64,000 nucleotides of DNA from JBBDIP01 sp050260675 (GTDB lineage Bacteria > Bacillota > Sulfobacillia > Fermentithermobacillales > Fermentithermobacillaceae), in assembly GCA_050260675.1 (NCBI GenBank), contig JBLNCN010000011.1:186001-250000 (forward strand), written 5' to 3'. This document shows positions 44,553 to 53,451 of this stretch, one piece after another; position 1 is the stretch's first letter; each line of letters opens with the position of its first letter. The position numbers were made by a program, and so were the translations under genes. The notes under the pieces are model-generated. The model was not told the origin of the DNA. It made no database searches and saw only the letters and a list, made by a program, of their open reading frames with translations.

Positions 44553-44947
44553 AGGAGCCGGTATTCCTGACACTGGCAGAGGTGGTCGACCTGCACCGCA
44601 GGTTGATTGATGAATACGGCGGCGCGCCGGGCATTCGGGATCTCGGTCTCCTGGAGGCTGCTCTCGCGGTCCCTCAGGCCAGTTTTGGTGGTCAGTACCT
44701 TCACGGCACCGTTTTCGAGATGGCTGCGGCCTATCTATATCATCTCTGCCGGGACCATCCGTTCGTTGACGGCAACAAGAGAGCCGCTCTCGCCGCAACT
44801 CTCGTGTTCCTCAGTCTCAATGGCGTGGAAACCGAGGGCGCCGAAGAGGCACTGTACGTCCTCACTACCAGGGCAGCTTCAGGAGATGCGACAAAGCCGA
44901 TGATCTCCGAGGAGCTGGCGAGGCTTCACCTGACTCGGAACGATTGA
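44549..44947 (+). CDS. Doc-family toxin (Fic fold)
   Basis: 132 residues, usual Doc length. The active-site loop HPFVDGNKRAA (from about residue 70) matches H-x-F-x-D-G-N-K-R of Doc. Doc phosphorylates elongation factor Tu and stops translation. LVDLHRRLIDEYGG at the N-terminus is also typical. Translated from ATG overlapping the antitoxin stop. Confidence 0.9.
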   Translation: MKEPVFLTLAEVVDLHRRLIDEYGGAPGIRDLGLLEAALAVPQASFGGQYLHGTVFEMAAAYLYHLCRDHPFVDGNKRAALAATLVFLSLNGVETEGAEEALYVLTTRAASGDATKPMISEELARLHLTRND

Positions 44948-44977
44948 TCCAGGCCGCAAGTAAAGCGAGGTGCCCTC

Positions 44978-45220
44978 ATGCGAGTTGAAAGCGGAAGGAC
45001 CCTTCTAAGGCGCAGGCTGCTCACCGGCTTTGTAATCGGCCTAGCCGTCACCGCCTTCAACGCCCTCTTCTTCTTCATGTTGCTGGATAGCGTCCGCGAG
45101 TACATCCTCGGTATCCTAAGCACTGCCATGGAGCCTCTTCTCTTGGCAACTCCCCTGTCCATCGCCGGCCTTTGCCTAGTTGGGTATCTACTCACCTTGA
45201 TATTCCCGGGCCGCCATTAG
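44978..45220 (+). CDS. Small membrane protein with two helices
   Basis: 80 residues with GAGGTG before the ATG. Two hydrophobic stretches, about 15-36 and 50-75, separated by a short Arg/Glu turn. No family recognised. It follows the toxin gene by 30 bases but need not belong to the pair. Confidence 0.6.
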   Translation: MRVESGRTLLRRRLLTGFVIGLAVTAFNALFFFMLLDSVREYILGILSTAMEPLLLATPLSIAGLCLVGYLLTLIFPGRH

Positions 45221-45285
45221 CCGCAATCACCCAATGGCCGTGTGGAAGACCGTCCAGTTCGGTCGTAAGGGCTGATCACAAGCAA

Positions 45286-45885
45286 TCACCTATACTTGAA
45301 AACAACCTCCGTGCTCTGAAACCGTAGATACCTCTTCAACCTGGCGCGGATCTCCTGCCCGGAGAAGAAGAACAGTGAGAAGGCCTCCCACAAGAATACC
45401 CAGCCCCCGATGGATATGCCTTCTGTAAGGATGGTGGTCACCCATCCCAGCTGCGCCAGGCGTCCCGACGCATAGCCCACAGACATGAAGGCGAACGCAG
45501 CGATCATATAGACCGCGGTCTTCTGCCGCACCTCCATGAGGCTCTTCCTGACGGAGTGGATGGTGAAGTCGAAGTTGTTCCGAATACCTTCCCGGGATAG
45601 GTTCTCTTTGTCCTTGTCCAGCTTTTCCTGCGGCATATAGAGCTGCAGTTCCAGGGGATACCTCAGCGGGACGTCGGAAGCGCACGCCTCCAGGAACCCG
45701 ACGAGTTCCGGGTCTAGGTCCCTTCTCTTCACGGGCGACGGATCCCACCCATTGAATATCTCGCTGTAGTCGTCGAGGGAAATCTCTATGATGAACGCGT
45801 TTGTGTCCGGGTTCGTCCGGTACATCTGCTTAAGGAAGTTTTCTTTGCTCTTTGTGAAGTTGCGCCCCTCCAGTCCGCGGCTCAA
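45286..45885 (-). CDS. Membrane-anchored hypothetical protein
   Basis: 199 residues. An acidic, helical soluble part comes first; then two hydrophobic helices (AVYMIAAFAFMSVGYASG and GISIGGWVFLWEAFSLFFF) and a basic tail RARLKRYLRF. The TTG start has GGAGGG 16 bases upstream. An ATG spaced better from that site reads only 20 codons, so the 5' end may be shifted. Function unknown. Confidence 0.6.
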   Translation of the reverse strand: MSRGLEGRNFTKSKENFLKQMYRTNPDTNAFIIEISLDDYSEIFNGWDPSPVKRRDLDPELVGFLEACASDVPLRYPLELQLYMPQEKLDKDKENLSREGIRNNFDFTIHSVRKSLMEVRQKTAVYMIAAFAFMSVGYASGRLAQLGWVTTILTEGISIGGWVFLWEAFSLFFFSGQEIRARLKRYLRFQSTEVVFKYR

Positions 45886-45946
45886 TTACCATGATATCCC
45901 TCCGGGGCTGCCTATACCAGCCCCAGGCCGGGTCACCGGGGAGCAG

Positions 45947-47068
45947 CTATCTCAAGTGCGTCTGTATGATCCTGATCTCCCTGCCGATCCGGTCGCCGAA
46001 GTCCTCCCCGGTCTCTGAGAACCACTTGAGTTCACCCCAAGCCCGGAGGACGCGGCACCGGCGCCACTCTGCCTCAGCGCTGCACACTGTGGGGCCGTCA
46101 GGATGTGTCTCTAGTTGGTGGGTAGCCTGGTGGGGGTCCTCGTAGGTGTGCTGGTAGGCGTCCGCGGGGGTGTCAGAGTAGATGCCCGCGGAGGCGTCAG
46201 AGTGGATGTCTGCGTAGGCCTCCAGGTAGATGCAGATGATCTCCTCGGGATCCAGGTAGAAGGTACCCATCCGCTCACTGACGTCGAACAGGGAGACCAG
46301 GTCGAAGAAACCCGAGTCCCACCTTGCGCTGTCCCAGTCCACGATAGCGAAGGGGTTGGGAAGTGCTGGAACAGCGACCTCCCCTGGCCGAGGGGTGCGG
46401 ATGAGGACATTCCCGTCGTGGTAATCGCCATGGACGAGCACGTTGGGAAAAGGTCTGTAGGCGCTTGGATCTTCAATCATCGCGAGAGTCTTCTGCGCAA
46501 GATCGCCGAGGACACCGGAAAGATCCTCCCTGCCGCGCTTGGGGACCACTCCGCATGCTCGGAGCGTTCCGCACGTTGCATATGTTCCATCGTCAATCCT
46601 GCGTAAGGTACCTTGTAGTCCTTCCCATACAACGGCCGCCCACTTCGCGTCATCGTAGGTAGGCACTAGGTCCGTCAGCGCAGCGCGGGACCCGCCGGTA
46701 AGGCAGGACAACCGGAACTGCCTGTGTATCTTGGCGATCTCCCTCACTGCCGCCTTGTACCACTCGGCATCCGGGTGCTTATGAAGAGCGTCCGCGCCCA
46801 CGTCCTCCATGACGATGACGCGGAAGCCATACCCCTCCCTCACATCCAATACTGCCGGAACAGGGAGTCCATTCCGGTGGAGACAGGCGAGAACATCCGG
46901 CTCACGCGACGAGACCGGGCAGGCCTTCAGGATGATTGACTGCCGCCCGTCAAAGGCGGAGGTAGGAACCCGCACCACGAGGCTCGGGAACCCATCCCTC
47001 AAGACCTGGATGGCCTCCCAGTCTGCTATCCCGGCTACGGCCAGAGCTGACTCAAGTGTGATGCTCAT
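45947..47068 (-). CDS. APH-like phosphotransferase
   Basis: 373 residues with the aminoglycoside phosphotransferase/choline kinase fold: VLVHGDYHDGNVLI is the catalytic HGDxxxxN loop and AIVDWDSARW carries the metal Asp. YGFRVIVMEDVG is the hinge. Residues about 295-325 are a low-complexity insert rich in Asp, Ala, His and Thr. Enzymes of this fold phosphorylate sugars, choline or antibiotics. No evidence here for antibiotic resistance in particular. Confidence 0.85.
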   Translation of the reverse strand: MSITLESALAVAGIADWEAIQVLRDGFPSLVVRVPTSAFDGRQSIILKACPVSSREPDVLACLHRNGLPVPAVLDVREGYGFRVIVMEDVGADALHKHPDAEWYKAAVREIAKIHRQFRLSCLTGGSRAALTDLVPTYDDAKWAAVVWEGLQGTLRRIDDGTYATCGTLRACGVVPKRGREDLSGVLGDLAQKTLAMIEDPSAYRPFPNVLVHGDYHDGNVLIRTPRPGEVAVPALPNPFAIVDWDSARWDSGFFDLVSLFDVSERMGTFYLDPEEIICIYLEAYADIHSDASAGIYSDTPADAYQHTYEDPHQATHQLETHPDGPTVCSAEAEWRRCRVLRAWGELKWFSETGEDFGDRIGREIRIIQTHLR

Positions 47069-47089
47069 GATGGAACATTCAACCGCAGG

Positions 47090-47470
47090 CTACGTGGCCG
47101 ATTCCAAGTAGATAAATGACTGCGGCGGATACTCGACGCCATACTCAGACAGGCTCCTGGGCTCTTGATAGGCGTGAATGTTCCGCAACCTGTAGGCGAC
47201 AGCCTTCTTCTTGCCTTTGTAGTAGGATCGGTAGAAACCGTATCCAATCCCTGCAGAGTCCTTTGTCTGCCTCCACACGTCGTCGATGGCACCCTCGATT
47301 ACCTCGTCGATCTCGGCCTCAGCCACAACCATCTTTTTGGGAGCAGTAGCGTAGATTATGATCCTGTCTACGTCGGCCCTGCACCGCACCTTCCTGAATT
47401 CGAAGAGTTTGGTCCCACTCAGGATGTTCTGCACATGGTCGGGGTTAATCGACAATAACATTTGACACAT
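47090..47470 (-). CDS. ASCH/PUA-like domain protein
   Basis: About 126 residues; ATG 47470 overlaps the stop of the GNAT gene. LLSINPDHVQNILSGTKLFEFRK is typical of ASCH proteins (SINP...I..G.K..E.R), followed by RIIIYATAPKKMVVAEAEI. ASCH domains bind RNA or modified nucleosides; some are RNases or amidohydrolases of N4-acetylcytidine. Tight pairing with a GNAT gene is known in several genomes and suggests a joint function. Confidence 0.8.
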   Translation of the reverse strand: MCQMLLSINPDHVQNILSGTKLFEFRKVRCRADVDRIIIYATAPKKMVVAEAEIDEVIEGAIDDVWRQTKDSAGIGYGFYRSYYKGKKKAVAYRLRNIHAYQEPRSLSEYGVEYPPQSFIYLESAT

Positions 47471-48369
47471 CAACGTTGCCCTCCCGAAGTATGGCCGTCA
47501 GGACTTAACTGGACGTTCGCTGGATACTGGTTACCCCAGTAGCCGTTCCTGTCGAGCCAGTCCATATTCACGTTGTTACCCGCCCCGAAATACCCGTAGT
47601 AGAGCATTTCGATGACAACAAGATTCTTCTGGTTGTTGTACTTGGCCTCAATCTCATCCCTGTCGAAGACTGACTTGTTCCCAATACGCGACATGAGATC
47701 ATCAAAAGACATGTAGTACTGGTGGTTAGTCTTTACAACGATTACGTTATTGACGACACAAAAGGAAGTCACGCAGGACTTATACCTCGGTTGCCCATCT
47801 TTCTTGGTGTGCTTCCGGTAGATGAGTATCGGTTCGCCAACTCGATAGTGGGGGCGGGAGTACTGTGCACCCACATAGATCTTGCAGAGGCCGTTAGTTA
47901 CAGACTTAGCCACACTCTCCTGCAGTGTCCCCTGCAACTCCGAGTAAGGAAACAGAGTGTCGTGGTATTCGTCGTTGACTATGAGGTATCCGGCCTTCTT
48001 GAACCTCGGGTTAACGAACGGAAACGCCTTATACGGGTCACTGTTAAGTCCTAACGCGCCCTCACCAAGCCTCTGGCCGCGATAGCGTTCGGCGATGCAC
48101 AGCGTGCTGATCTTGACGCGTGGCAGCGCCGGAAGCAGACCTCGGCCCAGCACAATCGGCTCGTCTTCCTCCTTGAGACACACGAATGCTCCGAGCCCTA
48201 TGTCATCATCAAATACAAGAGCCGTGGACCCAGTGGCGGCCTTTTTCTGGAACCACTTTTCGAAGCCCTTGTTGCTAGCGTCCGCAGGGTAGTCCTTCTT
48301 GAGCGAATCAAAGAACGGGTCACTCAGGTCGATGTCGGCGAACTTCTTAAGCACGAATTTCCCGGCCAC
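47470..48369 (-). CDS. GNAT-type acetyltransferase with C-terminal extension, probably internally deleted
   Basis: 299 residues from GTG behind AGGGGGG. ALVFDDDIGLGAFVCLKEED and KISTLCIAERYRGQRLGEGA form the first half of a GNAT domain with the R/Q-x-x-G-x-G/A acetyl-CoA loop. Directly after LGEGALGL the sequence jumps to NSDPYKAFPFVNPRF, so the second half of the GNAT fold seems missing. The rest (YHDTLFPYSELQG, later a DDLMSRIGNKSVF segment) is the family's C-terminal extension. An in-frame deletion is my reading. Confidence 0.75.
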   Translation of the reverse strand: MAGKFVLKKFADIDLSDPFFDSLKKDYPADASNKGFEKWFQKKAATGSTALVFDDDIGLGAFVCLKEEDEPIVLGRGLLPALPRVKISTLCIAERYRGQRLGEGALGLNSDPYKAFPFVNPRFKKAGYLIVNDEYHDTLFPYSELQGTLQESVAKSVTNGLCKIYVGAQYSRPHYRVGEPILIYRKHTKKDGQPRYKSCVTSFCVVNNVIVVKTNHQYYMSFDDLMSRIGNKSVFDRDEIEAKYNNQKNLVVIEMLYYGYFGAGNNVNMDWLDRNGYWGNQYPANVQLSPDGHTSGGQR

Positions 48370-48766
48370 AGTGGAACCCCCCTATGATTGCCCGCACGCG
48401 GACGGGCTCGTTTCTGAGTCGCTTCAGAGCGGTGAGAACATAGGTTCGGTTACCTTGTGATGTTTCGAGCCCAACCACGGAGATCCTGCCCGGCACCCGG
48501 TTGATCTTCCACTGATGAGAAAATCGACCGATCAGCTTTCATCGACGGCGAACCGTGCACATCGTCTGTCGGTGACAATGTCGCGATGACTGAGGTTCAC
48601 GCGTCGCCAAGAAGGCGTATTGGGCTTGATCGGCACACACCGTAAAGGTCTTTGGGGTCACCCAAAAAGTAGTACGCGGCGGCATCATTGAGGAGCAACA
48701 ACAGTCGCACCCTGCCCTCAGTTCACGTAGGATAGCCCAATGAAACTCGGGGGAGGGTCAACCTGA
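48370..48766. other. Intergenic region upstream of the TauA-like gene
   Basis: About 400 bases between divergent genes. It should hold the promoters of the GNAT/ASCH pair and the ABC transporter. I searched by eye for riboswitch cores (TPP, SAM, cobalamin) and saw none. Moderate inverted repeats occur (for example GGGGTCACCC at 48655-48664) but nothing convincing. Confidence 0.4.
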
Positions 48767-49894
48767 ATGCGTCGCTTTCTACTCATTTTGCTGGCAGTCG
48801 CCGTCCTGGCAGGGGCATTGCAGATCGCCGGCTGCGCGGCACCGCCAAAACCCACCGCAGAGGTGCCGACAGCACCGGCGCCGACAACGCCAACCACGCC
48901 GACAACACCGGCGGCTCCAAAGAAACTCTCTGAACTGGTAAAGCCGATCTCGCCCGCAGTGAAGGTCACGGTCGGCCTGAAGCAGGCGGTATCTGACGCC
49001 GGCGTACTGATCGGAGTGGCAAAGGGCTACTACAAGGAACTGGGCATTGAGGTCGAGATGGCGCAGTTCGCCACCGGTCAGGATATGATCAACGCCCTGG
49101 CGGCCGGACAGCTTGACGTGGGCATGACGGTCACCGCGGCCGGGCTGTTCAACGCCATGCTGCGGGACATCCCGCTGAAGATAGTGGCCGACAAGGGTAG
49201 AAACGTCCCCGGCCAGGGATTCTACCGCCTCATAATCCGCAAGGACCTGGCCGACCAGATCAAGGATTTCAAGGACCTCAAGGGACGGAAGCTGGGCATC
49301 GTCGGAACGGCGTCGCTGGATGAGATCGCCCTCGACAGGGTGCTCAACATGGGCGGCATGACCACCAAGGACGTCGACCTCCAAGTTATCAGGTCATTCC
49401 CCGACATCGTAGCCGCTCTCTCCAACAAGAGCATCGACGGCGGCATGGTGATCGAGCCCTTTGTTGCTCAAGCCGTGGCGAAGGACATCGCGGTGGCCTG
49501 GAAGGACCCCTCTGAGTACGATCCTGACGCCCAGACGGCGCTCCTGGTTTACGGAAGCAGCATGATAGCCAAGCCGGAGGTCGCCAAGGCCTTCATGGTG
49601 GCCTACGTCCAGTCGCTCCGGGACTACAACGACGCCTTCGTGAAGGGCGAAAACAAGGACGATATCATCAAGACGCTGGTCGAGTACTCCTCGGTCAAAG
49701 ACCCCGCCCTGTTCAACCAGATGTTCCCGGCGGGCCTCAACCCGGACGGCTACGTCCACATGAAGGGCATCCAGCTCGACCTGGATTGGTACAAATCCCA
49801 CGACCTCCTGAAGGGCGACCTGACCGCGGAGAAAGCCGTGGACAACTCCTACGTGGACTTCGCCGTACAGACCCTTGGCAAGTACGCCAAGTAA
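48767..49894 (+). CDS. NMT1/TauA-type ABC substrate-binding lipoprotein
   Basis: 375 residues with GGGGGAGGG before the ATG. Signal ends in the lipobox IAGC, followed by a Pro/Thr/Ala linker (APTTPTTPTTPAAP). TVGLKQAVSDAGVLIGVAKG and LDVGMTVTAAG fit the SsuA/TauA/ThiY fold; AVAWKDPSEYDPDA and GYVHMKGIQLDLDWY lie in the C-terminal lobe. It binds a sulfonate, taurine, nitrate or thiamine-precursor-like ligand. With no enzyme gene beside it the ligand cannot be told. Confidence 0.9.
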   Translation: MRRFLLILLAVAVLAGALQIAGCAAPPKPTAEVPTAPAPTTPTTPTTPAAPKKLSELVKPISPAVKVTVGLKQAVSDAGVLIGVAKGYYKELGIEVEMAQFATGQDMINALAAGQLDVGMTVTAAGLFNAMLRDIPLKIVADKGRNVPGQGFYRLIIRKDLADQIKDFKDLKGRKLGIVGTASLDEIALDRVLNMGGMTTKDVDLQVIRSFPDIVAALSNKSIDGGMVIEPFVAQAVAKDIAVAWKDPSEYDPDAQTALLVYGSSMIAKPEVAKAFMVAYVQSLRDYNDAFVKGENKDDIIKTLVEYSSVKDPALFNQMFPAGLNPDGYVHMKGIQLDLDWYKSHDLLKGDLTAEKAVDNSYVDFAVQTLGKYAK

Positions 49895-49927
49895 CAAGCC
49901 TGCTTGGCACCGATTCCGCTGTGTAGC

Positions 49928-49954
49928 GGCGGCGCTGAGTAGCAAGCGCCGCCG
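49928..49954. other. Stem-loop between binding protein and permease genes
   Basis: CGGCGGCGCT and AGCGCCGCCG pair in a perfect 10-bp stem around seven bases. It lies about 35 bases after the binding-protein stop. As in the opp-like operon, it probably allows more binding protein than permease by stabilising or partly ending the transcript. Confidence 0.6.
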
Positions 49955-50018
49955 GGCAGCGTAGGCCAGCAGCATAAGCCGCCGAGCAGCATGAACCGTA
50001 GTCGGGAGGAGAGCCTCA

Positions 50019-50864
50019 ATGGTCACCACTTCGCAATCAGCCGAACAGCATGAACTGGCCGGTCAGATAGTCATTCTTGACGGCAAGGGTTCTGCCGCGC
50101 CCCTTAGCCTCAAAAGGACGGCCTGGAAGGTCATCGCCTTCCTCTCGCCCACTCTGATCCTGGTCTTGTGGGAGGCGCTGGCGAGCTTCGGCCTAATCGA
50201 CCAGAGGCTCTTCTCCCGTCCCTCCCTGATCCTCGAGACGATGCTCCCCCTGCTGCAGTCGGGGGAACTCGTGAGACACACACTTGTGAGTATCCAGAGG
50301 ATCGTGCTGGGCTTCCTATGTGGCGCCGTTCCAGGCGTCATGCTGGGCCTCTCCATGGGCCTTTTCCCGCCCGTTCGAGCAGCCCTCATGCCCCTCATAT
50401 CCAGCACATTCCCCATACCCAAACTGGCGATCATGCCGCTCATCCTAATCGTCTTCGGTCTGGGGGAAGCCTCTAAGGTGTTCACCATCGCCATCGGCGT
50501 GTTCTACCTGGTGTTGCTCAACACCGTCACCGGTGTACTCAGCATCGAGCCCATCTACCTGGACGTCGCCCGCAATTTCGGGGCTTCCCGCCGCCAGTTC
50601 TACCTGACCATCGCTCTCCCCGGCTCCCTGCCCATGATGTTCGCGGGCCTCAGGCTGGGGATGGGGACCGCGCTGCTCCTCATCGTCGCGGCAGAGTTAT
50701 CGGCAGCGCAGGCGGGGGTCGGATGGATGATCTGGCGAGCCTACGACATGTTCGACATCGAGAGGATGTTTTCGGCCCTCATTACGCTGGCGGTCCTGGG
50801 CTACCTCTTCGGAGCCGCGATTGACTGCCTGGAACGGTTGGTGATCCCGTGGAAGCAGAGATGA
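50019..50864 (+). CDS. TauC/SsuC-type ABC transporter permease
   Basis: 281 residues with GGGAGGAGA before the ATG and about six membrane helices. The EAA motif appears at LDVARNFGASRRQFYLTIAL. LVLWEALASFGLI at the N-terminus is typical. Partner of the upstream binding protein and downstream ATPase. Confidence 0.92.
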   Translation: MVTTSQSAEQHELAGQIVILDGKGSAAPLSLKRTAWKVIAFLSPTLILVLWEALASFGLIDQRLFSRPSLILETMLPLLQSGELVRHTLVSIQRIVLGFLCGAVPGVMLGLSMGLFPPVRAALMPLISSTFPIPKLAIMPLILIVFGLGEASKVFTIAIGVFYLVLLNTVTGVLSIEPIYLDVARNFGASRRQFYLTIALPGSLPMMFAGLRLGMGTALLLIVAAELSAAQAGVGWMIWRAYDMFDIERMFSALITLAVLGYLFGAAIDCLERLVIPWKQR

Positions 50865-51643
50865 ACGGAGTAGCAGTCCGCACAGAGAACCTCACCAAGA
50901 CCTTCCCCGCCAACCAGGGCCCGGTCACGGCGCTGGACAACTTCAGCATCTGGGTCAACGAGGGCGAATTCCTCTGCATCGTCGGGCCTTCTGGCTGCGG
51001 AAAGACTACCCTGCTGCGGATCATGGCGGGGCTGGAGAGCCAGGACTCCGGCACAGTCATCATCAAGCGCCGCAAGAACCACCATCCGCTCACGGCAATG
51101 GTGTTTCAGGGGGACTCCATCCTGCCCTGGATGACCGTCGAGAAGAACGTGGGATACGGCCTCGCGATGCAGGGCGTACCCAGGGATGTACGCGATGAGA
51201 AGGTCCGCGAGCTCCTCCGGATGACGGGCCTCTACGACTTCCGCAAGAGCTACCCTCACCAGTTGTCCGGGGGAATGCGGCAGAGGGTGAACGTCGCCCG
51301 GGCGTTTGCCGCGGACCCGGAGATCCTCCTCATGGATGAGCCGTTCGGCCTCTTGGATGAGCAGAATAGGCAGATCCTTCAGCGGGAACTCATGCAGATC
51401 TGGGAGATGTCGGGCAAGACAACCCTGTTTATCACCCACTCCGTGGACGAAGCGCTGCTCCTGGGAGACCGGCTGCTGATTATGACCGCTCATCCCGGCC
51501 GGGTTAAGCAGATCATCGACGTCGACCTGCCTAGGCCGCGGGATATCATCAGCCTTCGAGGCAATCCGCGCTTCATCGACCTCTACAGGGAGGTCTGGAG
51601 CCTCCTGTCCGAGGAGGTGCAGAGGTCGCGGATGGACGGATGA
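50861..51643 (+). CDS. TauB/SsuB-type ABC transporter ATP-binding protein
   Basis: About 260 residues; ATG 50861 overlaps the permease stop (a GTG four codons earlier is possible). Walker A GPSGCGKTT, signature LSGGMRQRVNVARA, Walker B ILLMDEPFGLLD, and H-loop TLFITHSVDEAL. Completes a three-gene importer. Confidence 0.93.
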   Translation: MNGVAVRTENLTKTFPANQGPVTALDNFSIWVNEGEFLCIVGPSGCGKTTLLRIMAGLESQDSGTVIIKRRKNHHPLTAMVFQGDSILPWMTVEKNVGYGLAMQGVPRDVRDEKVRELLRMTGLYDFRKSYPHQLSGGMRQRVNVARAFAADPEILLMDEPFGLLDEQNRQILQRELMQIWEMSGKTTLFITHSVDEALLLGDRLLIMTAHPGRVKQIIDVDLPRPRDIISLRGNPRFIDLYREVWSLLSEEVQRSRMDG

Positions 51644-51710
51644 GTGAGGCAAGGCCCCTGCGACGCCGCTGAGATCGCGGCCGGCTGAGTAGTACAGGGC
51701 AGGCCCGCGG

Positions 51711-53450
51711 CTACTCCCCCGCCAGCCACTTCAGACACGCTCGGAGCTGGGGATCCCAGGCAGGGTCCGGCCCGTCCGGGGTCCCCCACGTCGACGCATA
51801 CCGCAGGATGTCCTCCGGCCCCCACTCAGCCAGCACGTCCGGCAAGGTGTGCACTTCCTCGTTGGCCGACATGTCAGGGTTGAGACCCATATCCAGCGGG
51901 AATCTAACAAGCATCCCGCTGTTCGGCAGCGTCACAAGGCCAGGATCGAACCCGATGCCATCCCCGCCGGTGAACGAACCAATCAGGGTGGCCCATCCGC
52001 TCCCCTTGCAGAACGCGGCAAAGGACTCCGCCGATGAGAACACATAGTCATCCACCAAGAGGGCGATCCGACCCTTGTACCGCAAGCTCTCCTTGCTAGG
52101 GTTGACTGTCCGCTCCCAGACCCTGACGTCCTCGAACGCTCCGGTCAGGAGCTCTGGCGGCACACTCCCGGCTGCGGCCATGGCCTCAAGGTCTGACCGC
52201 GGCATCGTCGGTTTCTTGTGAGCCCCCTTCTGCTCCACAAAAGACTCGCAGTACTCGCTCTTGCGCCAGGCCAGGCCAAACGTGCTGCTCACCGATTCCT
52301 CGGCCAGCATCGCGACCAGGGACTGCCAGTAGTTGTCGGAACCACCGCCGTTTCCACGGATGTCGATAATCAGCGCCTCCGGCTGCTCTTTTTCGATTAA
52401 CCGCCGGAGCCGGGATAGGTCGGAATCGGGGTCCCTCATCATGCTGCGGATCTGTACGTACATGATGCCGCCCTCAAGGATGGCCGTGTACATGTTGCCT
52501 CTTGACGCCACCCCAGCAGCGTCCTTGTACCTGGGCGGCCAGTAGGACCTGGGCACATTGAGCGACCAACCGGAGGGTATGTCCAGTGAGACCTCCTCGC
52601 CATCACCTGTTCTGAACACGACACTAAGCGAGCCGCCTTCAGTCGACGCTGTTCCTGACTCGGACGGAGCCACCCCGGATTCGGACGGGGCTGCTTCGGA
52701 TCCAGACTGGCCCGGCGCCAGAGGAATCTGTAGCCAGCGTAGGTAGAGGCAATCACGGACGGGATCGTACCAAAGAGTCTGTTCGCCCATGAGCCGGCTC
52801 ACGTACTCGTTGACAGGGACGCCGTCCACTTTCGCGATCTCCCAGCCTGGCCGGATATCGAGCCCCCCCTCCTCCGCCTCGCTGCTCACACTGACAACGT
52901 AGTATCTCCCGGCGGAGTATGCGGCGCCGAATGCAGCGCCTGAAGACCCAGCAGGCTGTGAACCGGCAGGCTGTGGGTTTGGGTTTGCAAGGTCCCACCA
53001 GTACTGAATCCGGTTTTGGGTGGTCTTGTTCACTTCAGCTTTCCAGCGCCCCATATACAGGCCTGACAAGAACCCTCCGTAAAGGGACGCGGTTCCGGGA
53101 TTCGTCAGCGAGGTGTGTCCATTGTTTAGACGTCGCAGTATCCTGGCCATGGCCTGGGCGAACTCCGCATCGTCCTTGGTGGCAGCGATCTCAGCTTCGA
53201 ACTCGTCCAAGTGAGCCTGCCAGTCGTATCCGGTCTTCCGCTCGGATACCCACAGATACGGATTGCTTTCGAGAAACACCTCCGCCATGTAGCGGAAGTC
53301 TTCAATCTTCTGTTCGGTGGTGAGCGGCAGGTCCGCTAGCTTAGCGCTGGAGCACCCAGTCAGCGCCACGCACAGGCACGCGGCCAGCGCACATAAAGCG
53401 ATGGCAGACCTGCGGGGATTTAAAGCTAGACACCGAACGTGCGCGCGCAT
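51711..53450 (-). CDS. S41-family (C-terminal processing) peptidase, lipoprotein
   Basis: 579 residues. Signal ending in the lipobox ALTGC. ALIIDIRGNGGGSDNYW and VDDYVFSSAESFAAFC are S41 motifs, the latter with the likely nucleophile Ser. A PDZ-like part precedes (GWEIAKVDGVPVNEYV). Two low-complexity inserts are unusual: PAGSQPAGSSGAAFGA near residue 160 and a Ser/Glu/Ala/Pro-rich stretch near 250. The ATG follows the Fic stop directly, so the two genes are coupled. Function is probably cleavage of cell-envelope proteins. Confidence 0.85.
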   Translation of the reverse strand: MRAHVRCLALNPRRSAIALCALAACLCVALTGCSSAKLADLPLTTEQKIEDFRYMAEVFLESNPYLWVSERKTGYDWQAHLDEFEAEIAATKDDAEFAQAMARILRRLNNGHTSLTNPGTASLYGGFLSGLYMGRWKAEVNKTTQNRIQYWWDLANPNPQPAGSQPAGSSGAAFGAAYSAGRYYVVSVSSEAEEGGLDIRPGWEIAKVDGVPVNEYVSRLMGEQTLWYDPVRDCLYLRWLQIPLAPGQSGSEAAPSESGVAPSESGTASTEGGSLSVVFRTGDGEEVSLDIPSGWSLNVPRSYWPPRYKDAAGVASRGNMYTAILEGGIMYVQIRSMMRDPDSDLSRLRRLIEKEQPEALIIDIRGNGGGSDNYWQSLVAMLAEESVSSTFGLAWRKSEYCESFVEQKGAHKKPTMPRSDLEAMAAAGSVPPELLTGAFEDVRVWERTVNPSKESLRYKGRIALLVDDYVFSSAESFAAFCKGSGWATLIGSFTGGDGIGFDPGLVTLPNSGMLVRFPLDMGLNPDMSANEEVHTLPDVLAEWGPEDILRYASTWGTPDGPDPAWDPQLRACLKWLAGE

Positions 53451-53451
53451 C

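Noticed and set aside
45947..47068. Aminoglycoside resistance gene
   Set aside because: The APH fold is shared by many metabolic kinases and nothing specific to antibiotics is visible.
48370..48766. Riboswitch before the TauA-like gene
   Set aside because: No conserved core of TPP, SAM, cobalamin or guanidine classes was found by eye.
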